NCBI GenBank assembly: GCA_023678885.1
Contig: CM043006.1
Span: forward strand, 9,327,948-9,391,947
Length of the DNA: 64,000 bases
Source of the DNA: Pogostemon cablin
Lineage: Eukaryota > Streptophyta > Magnoliopsida > Lamiales > Lamiaceae
Reading direction: 5' to 3'
Under the pieces are notes generated by a model. It was not told the DNA's origin. It worked only from the letters and a program-made list of their open reading frames with translations, and made no database searches. Position numbers and translations under genes: made by a program. Shown piece after piece: positions 58,633 to 64,000 of the stretch (positions are counted from its first letter, which is position 1; every line of letters begins with the position of its first letter).

Positions 58633-58859
58633 TGTTGGAAAGAACCAGCTGTATTCCATTGTATTTATTCCTTAATTGTTTGATTAGATTAGTTTTTAAT
58701 TATCTAAATTAGGAGAATATGCAAGAGTAAAATTACGGGTAATTGTCAATTTTTTCCTATATTATGCCATGAGATTGGCTCACATAATTGTATATAATTC
58801 TGACCTAGTAATGAAAATTCTCAAGGAAGAATTATTCCAAACACACCAGTCTTGTTTCA
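58633..58859 (+). repeat. 3' LTR of the copia element
   Basis: Starts TGTTGGAAAGAACC and ends CTTGTTTCA. It differs from the 5' copy at four bases plus one indel. Confidence 0.95.
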
Positions 58860-60659
58860 TTTCTTTTTGCTAGATTTTGAGTGTCAGAATGAGTTTAGGA
58901 GTTGTAAGTTTTGTAGTTGAAGGAAATCATAAGAGGAGTGTCAAATTATTATTTTTTACCCTTTTAGTTTATTATCTCTTATTTGCAAATGAACATTCAG
59001 TTTTGGAATATGCAAGGGAAAGACTTAATTGTTTTTGCTAATCAATGTAGTGAGTGAGATGAAGCTGAAAGGATAATAAATTATGTTTTCTAATCACTGA
59101 ATTTAAATTCCAATTTAGTGGTTCAAATTTTCTAAGGTCTTACGAAATTATTTAAAGATATTATGTTAAAGAGAGCAATAATTCAGTTATTAAATTTAAT
59201 TGTAGATTTTCGGGGACAAGCATGGCAATGTTATACATCTAAACGAAAGAGATTGCAGTGTCCAGAGGAGACACCAAAAGATTATTGAAGAAGCTCCTGC
59301 TGTAAAACTTTGTTTCAATCTTTGCTTCATCATTTTAATTCATGGTGTATCCTGATGATTGCAACGTGTGCTCTAACAAAGATTTCATTTATGCAGCCAA
59401 ATATCAGCAATGATTTTCGTTCGCATTTGGGACAAGCAGCTGTATCTGCAGCCAAGGTGATGTATGTCTGCACTTACCTTAAGTGCTGTCTAATAACGCC
59501 CTTCATGTATTAGCACTTTGTTTACTTGCATCACATATATTAAAATGGTTTTGTTTGACCATAAACCAATGGGATGGGGTGAACCAGATTTTTAATTTTT
59601 AATGTGTTGATCTACTACCGCCACCTCTTTTACTCTTTGTAGAGGTAGAGCAACATATGAAATTATTGACTTTTCTTCCGAGAACGTTTCTTGGGGCATA
59701 GTATGGTACTTTTCTAGAAAATAAGCTGTTGTAAATACTGAAAAGGTAATGGTTATGTAAGTATCATGACATTTCAAGGATGTAATCATGGTCATGATTG
59801 ATTCTACTTGGTATTGATAATCCTTATCGGCATGATCAAATAAGAAAGGGCTTTATTACTCTCTAAGCTAGAGAATGCAGATGTATTCTGGATGATGTGC
59901 TAATGAATCACACTTCTATAAGGTCTTGTGTGAATCAATTAACCTTTCTAAAAGACCAGAACTAAAATATAGCAACCAGCCTAATGCAGGTCTCTTCCTT
60001 AACTCAGGCTCGGGACCGGCTACGTATTGGCTAGCAGAGTTGTTCTTTAAGTAAATAGTAAAGAAATATAAAGTATCGACTCACAAATGGTCTCCTAACT
60101 GAAAAATTTTGTGTCTTTTTAGTGAAGAATTTGAATTTTTAAAGATAATGTCATAATGTAAATTTTCATCTAGATTTGTCTCTCCTACTCCTTTTTCTTC
60201 TTAATACAAAGTAAGCTTTTGAACGAGAAAGAATCTTAAAGTTTTGCATATTTGCTGTCCCTTTACATTTGACATGTTCAAATGTTATGGGAGCATTAAT
60301 TCTTTTTTGAATTCCTTTATACATGTTTGTGTCATCTCTAGATGTGTGGGAATATTTTTTAATTCATTTTCATAACCTGTGCTTTACTTCTGCAGGCAGT
60401 CAATTATCACAATGCCGTACAGTTGAGTTTATAGTTGATACGCTAACTGGAAATTTCTATTTTATGGAGATGAACACTCGTCTTCAGGTGGTTTGATCTT
60501 TTATAGCCATATTTTCTCTTTAATATATCCATGCAATTCTAAAGCTGAGAATCGGCCTTTCTTGCAGGTTGAACATCCTGTTACTGAGATGATTGTTGGC
60601 CAAGATCTTGTGGAGTGGCAAATACGTTCCATTTAGTCAATCGCAGGAGCCCTTGTCAG

Positions 60660-61004
60660 GTAAAACCTCTTTCTGTGAGAGTTTCAACTTCACCATGACA
60701 AATGGTGCACGTATGTGGTGTCATAGTTCAGTTTGAACTTATTTGGAGTTTGAGTTGAGTATATGCCTAATTTCAGATCAAGCTGGTTCAAGAATCTGTG
60801 ATTTTGTGACTTATGGTCATATATACCAGTACCAATTACATCATGCATATCTCTGCCATTGCATGCTTGAGATGGGCAAACATAATATATTAGGGTATGT
60901 GGACTATACATAAAGTTGAAGACAGAAAGTAATTTTATTGAAGATCTGAAAAATCTTATTGCAGTCTCAACTACGTTATTTTTATTTGGTTTTGGTGGGA
61001 ATAG

Positions 61005-61009
<5 letters not shown>
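60660..61009. other. Sequence after the last carboxylase exon
   Basis: No match to the expected next exon (which should encode the HAFEARIYAE segment) is visible. The frame on the minus strand is caused by the GA run beside it. Confidence 0.5.

Positions 61010-61057
<48 letters not shown>
61010..61057. repeat. (GA)n microsatellite
   Basis: About 24 uninterrupted GA units. On the minus strand it gives the Ser-Leu repeat of a spurious open frame. Confidence 0.98.
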
Positions 61058-61059
<2 letters not shown>

Positions 61060-61533
61060 AAAAGGCTCATTTGGAGTTGTATTATTGGCTAGATACAAAA
61101 GACCCTTCAAGAATTGACATATTAAAAATTAGCCCCATAACTTATTTCTTCTTCATCAAACCCTCCTATTTTTAGAATCAAACAAATTAAACCCTTTACT
61201 AATTAACAGAGAGAACTTATTTGTGTGAATTTATTCCCGAAGAGGATATGTTCTCATTAAATATTTGATCCCCTTTCATGATCTTGTATACATTTCTTTT
61301 TGACCTTTGGATGTTATAGGTAAATCTAGGTCTTGGTTTATTGATTTAGTTTAATTACTATACATGTCAAAATGCTAATTGTGAGGAGTATCATTAATAT
61401 TTAATCAGTTCATTCTAACACTAATTTATAGGCACAACTATCAGTACCCCCACTTTTTCTAAAGTTACCCCATAAATTTTAGACTAAAATAGCCATAGAT
61501 AATATGACTAAAGTGCCCTTATCTAAATAAATA

Positions 61534-61759
61534 CTCCTTCCGTCTGGTCCAAAGATACCCATTTGTTTTTTTCGCGTGAATTAAGGAGTATTATTATTTA
61601 ATGTGTAGGAGGTAGTTGTATTAGTGGGTGTGTGGGCCCCATAATTTAATTGTATTAGTGGGTGTGTGTGGGTCCCATGTGTGTAAAAAGGGAAATAAGA
61701 CCCTTGGGGATGGACGCCCAAAATGGAAAAATAAAACTCTTTGGAGCGGACGGAGGGAG
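61534..61759. mobile_element. Stowaway MITE
   Basis: Left end CTCCTTCCGTCTGGTCCAAA after TA; right end GGAGCGGACGGAGGGAG before TA. The interior matches the copy at 39697 (AATTAAGGAGTATTATTATT, then TATTAGTGGGTGTG). Confidence 0.9.
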
Positions 61760-62133
61760 TATATTCTTTGATACATAAAATTAATCAGATTTAAATAAAA
61801 TAAAATAGATTCTGTCAATAATCCCTCTTTATAACGACAATATTAATATTAACTTCTTTCATTTCATTTGGTTCTTATCAATTTACAACGAATCATTGGT
61901 TACTATCAAAATTATATGCTCTAAACCTTATATATACGTGTCCTACAAAACAAAACAAAAAGAAAGATTAGTAGATGAAATATGTTAGCTCTAACCAGTT
62001 GAACAGATAGACTTGGGTCAGCTGAACACTCCCTGTATGTTCGGTTTGCTGTCCGATGGATGTAAATTTTAAACAAAGCAACCAATTGTTGGGTTGGGTT
62101 TCCAAATAAGTGGAGGGGTCCAATAGCCAACAA

Positions 62134-63629
62134 GTTTGTAAAGCCCAAGTAGGCCCAATAGTTGGTGTTATCTTGCCATTGAGGGAAGATAGAAGAGAGA
62201 GTGGGCAAAATACAATTCACTTTTTTTAAAAGATTCCAAGAGCAGAAATATTGCAGAGGCAATATCCGTAGTTTTAATCGTTGGATCGAACTGAAATTTT
62301 GTCAGCATGTTCGGAAAGAGGCAATATCCGTAGTTTCAACTGTCGGATCGAGCTGAAAATTTGTCAGCACGTTCGGAACTTGTTGAACTACATTCTGAAC
62401 GGTGGTGATCGTGTTTGGAGCTCTGTGTTGACGGGAATAGGCCGAAAACAGGTCAGCTTTTGGCAATTCAATTCTACGTAGTCGTGGTTAAAAGGTCGTT
62501 TCTCACAAACCAGTCGTTGGATCGAGCTGTAATTTGGACAGCACGTTTAGAACTCACAGAGAGAGGTTGATTCTGGACGGTGGAGATCGAGTTCTGATGT
62601 TTCGAAAGTCGTGAACATTGAACAACAGTTGGTGTTGTTATGTGAGATCTTTCTAATCTCATTGTTGTTATCAAGTATTGATTGTCTTGATACATTTTTG
62701 GTAGAACATCGGTTGTGGACTTTACTCATAGTGAAGTTTTTGAGTGGACTTTGGTCCCGTGGTTTTTACTCCTCTCATTGAGGAGATTTTCCACGTTAAA
62801 TTGCTTATGTTATGCTTTGGTGATAGCTTGCTTTATTCTGCATTATATTCCTAGTAGGATAAACACACGAATAATCCAACAACAAAGTATTCGTCTACGC
62901 AGCGGAATGATCAATTACCCCTCTCTTGTATGAATCTAGTAGGAAATAATTCAAGGAATAATAATGCACAATTAAGCAAGCAATCACCAAAGCATAACTC
63001 AAGCAATTTAATGTTGAAAACCTTCTCAATGTGAGGAGTAAAAATCACGTGACCAAAGTCCACCAAAAACTTCACTATGTGTAAAAATCCATGTGTTACA
63101 ATCTGCCACCACAGACGTTCCACCACGGATGTATCAAGACAAAATAACAACAATTAGATTAGAAAGATCTCAACCGACAACACCAACTGCTGTTCAATGT
63201 TCACGACTCTCGCAAACTCAGAACCCGATCTCCACCATCCAGAATCAACCTCTGTGAGTCCTGAACGTGCTGTCTAAATTATAGCTCGATCCAACGGTTG
63301 GTTTGTGATAAACGACCCTTTAACCACAACTGTGTAGAACTGAATCACCCAAAAAAAAGGATTTCTGTTTTGGGCCTATTCCCGTCGACACAGAGCTCCA
63401 AACACGATCTCCACCGTTCAGAATGTAGTTCAACAATTCCGAATGTGCTGACAAAATTTCTGCTCGATTCAATGGTTGGAACTCCGGATATGACCTCTGC
63501 AATATTTCTGCACTCTTGGACTCTCAAAACGTGAATTATGATTTGCCCACTCCTTTTCTTCTGTCATCCCTCAATGTTTTCTAGGGCAAAATAACACCAA
63601 GTATTGGGCCTACTTGGGGGCTTTACAAC
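62134..63629. repeat. Long inverted repeat, arms about 0.7 kb, spacer about 75 bp
   Basis: The left arm (62134-62860) and right arm (62936-63629) are reverse complements with moderate divergence. Paired landmarks are TAAAGCCC..AAGTAGGCCCAAT at both outer ends, GCAGAAATATTGCAGAGG, TTGAACTACATTCTGAACGG, GACTTTGGTC and GCTTTGGTGAT near the spacer. The left arm has an extra tandem copy of a 62-bp block (62255 and 62317). The wording resembles copia-type LTR ends (TGAGGAG..TTTTCCACGTTAAA), so this may be two LTR pieces head to head. No gene is supported in it. Confidence 0.85.
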
Positions 63630-64000
63630 CTTCACAAATTTCAGAAACTCTAAAACATGCAGAAAATTTCATCCAAATCTGATCTGGCTTTATTACATTA
63701 AATATACTAATACAATTCTAATTCACTGAATATAAAATTCCTCAAATTCGTTTCATATAAAATCCTGAAAGTTATTGCAAAATATATGCATCAAAATGAA
63801 ATAAACAAAATAGGGAAAAAATTACCTTCAACTTGCTGTTGATGATAAATTTTTTTGATAGAGTAGAAGAGTTCGATCATGTGTGGAAAGGATGAGTCTT
63901 CCTTTTCCTGTTAGCTATTCAAAACAAGAATGGATATATTTTCATTTTCTTAACAAGGTCAAAAGAGTCCAACTATGGAGTATGTTAAGTGAATTTTCTC

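Larger units (their letters stand above)
55250..58859 (+). mobile_element. Ty1/copia retrotransposon, internally deleted, young
   Basis: Two LTRs of 226 and 227 bp differ at four bases and one indel. The flanks are a perfect 5-bp duplication tttct (55245-55249 and 58860-58864). A primer site and a purine tract are present. It has gag and reverse transcriptase/RNase H parts but no protease or integrase. It lies in the same orientation as the carboxylase exons, inside intron 4. With a commonly used plant rate of 1.3e-8 per site per year, 1.8% LTR divergence would be about 0.7 million years; this depends on the rate. Confidence 0.95.
51233..60659 (+). pseudogene. MCCA: Methylcrotonoyl-CoA carboxylase alpha subunit (biotin carboxylase), 5' half, broken
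   Basis: The intact enzyme carries biotin and acts in mitochondrial leucine breakdown. Eight exons with GT..AG borders fit: 51233-51564, 52307-52428, 52859-53006, 53904-54041, 59206-59301, 59397-59456, 60396-60487, 60568-60659. They read RGEIACRIIRTAKRLGI, AIHPGYGFLSESADFAQLCE, SASKRIMGAAGVPLVPGYHG, PTHGGGGK, LLEKYITKLRHIEVQ, HLNERDCSVQRRHQKIIEEA, FYFMEMNTRLQ and VEHPVTEMIVGQDLVEWQIR. Lesions: TGA at 51550 where Arg (CGA) is expected; a shift in the likely transit peptide (two starts, 51233 and 51241, fit different halves); the usual IANRGE reads IASRGE; a lost G near 60426 shifting exon 7; and about 20 bases missing near 60630. The second half, including the biotin-carrying domain, is not found downstream. 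Intron 4 holds a copia element. Confidence 0.85.

Noticed and set aside
60690..61070. 126-codon minus-strand frame with a Ser-Leu repeat
   Set aside because: It is generated by the (GA)n microsatellite and has no domain.
62281..62695. Small open frames in the long inverted repeat
   Set aside because: They match on both arms because of the inversion, have no domain and look like LTR sequence.

Overview
This window is nuclear DNA from a flowering plant, probably a eudicot; the species cannot be named from the sequence. The signs are AT-rich gene-poor sequence, plant-type spliceosomal introns, plant transposon families (Stowaway, hAT, Mutator-like, Ty3/gypsy, Ty1/copia) and the remains of a plant mitochondrial methylcrotonoyl-CoA carboxylase gene. 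I see no intact host gene. Almost everything recognisable is a transposon, a transposon gene, or a broken gene.

Layout. 279-3236 is a non-autonomous hAT element with a gypsy solo LTR (865-2644) inside it. 3.2-7.2 kb is AT-rich filler with MITEs. 7239-33056 is read here as one very large, decayed Mutator-like element (MULE). It has degenerate long inverted ends. Its genes, left to right, are a DUF1985/Ulp1-protease gene (+), a Myb/SANT-like gene (+), a GRF zinc-finger membrane-protein gene (-), a second Myb/SANT-like gene (+), a third (-), and the MULE transposase (-). Four tandem arrays of one 171-bp repeat lie between or beside these genes. The two left arrays run in one orientation and the two right arrays in the other. 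Later insertions broke the element: a gag-only gypsy element in the first Myb/SANT gene, two gypsy solo LTRs in the transposase gene, and a Stowaway MITE.

33-38 kb holds a second, shorter MULE (34504-37752) with a perfect 9-bp target duplication, a truncated transposase and an irregular array of about 20 short GCCGAATAG-type motifs. 38-51 kb is MITE-rich and without genes; it includes a Stowaway/hAT/Stowaway nest (44271-45301) and a recent 264-bp tandem duplication (48811-49337).

51233-60659 holds the first eight exons of a methylcrotonoyl-CoA carboxylase alpha-subunit gene. It is a pseudogene (nonsense codon, frameshifts, deletion, missing 3' half). Intron 4 carries a copia element (55250-58859) with nearly identical LTRs but no protease or integrase and a broken reverse transcriptase. 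The window ends with a long inverted repeat (62134-63629) that could fold into a hairpin of about 0.7 kb.

How parts relate: the DUF1985/Ulp1, Myb/SANT, GRF and transposase genes probably served one transposon. The gypsy LTRs at 865, 13874, 27021 and 29445 belong to one superfamily, and each carries a fast-changing palindromic repeat at the same place in the LTR. All motif calls come from reading by eye; no database search was possible.
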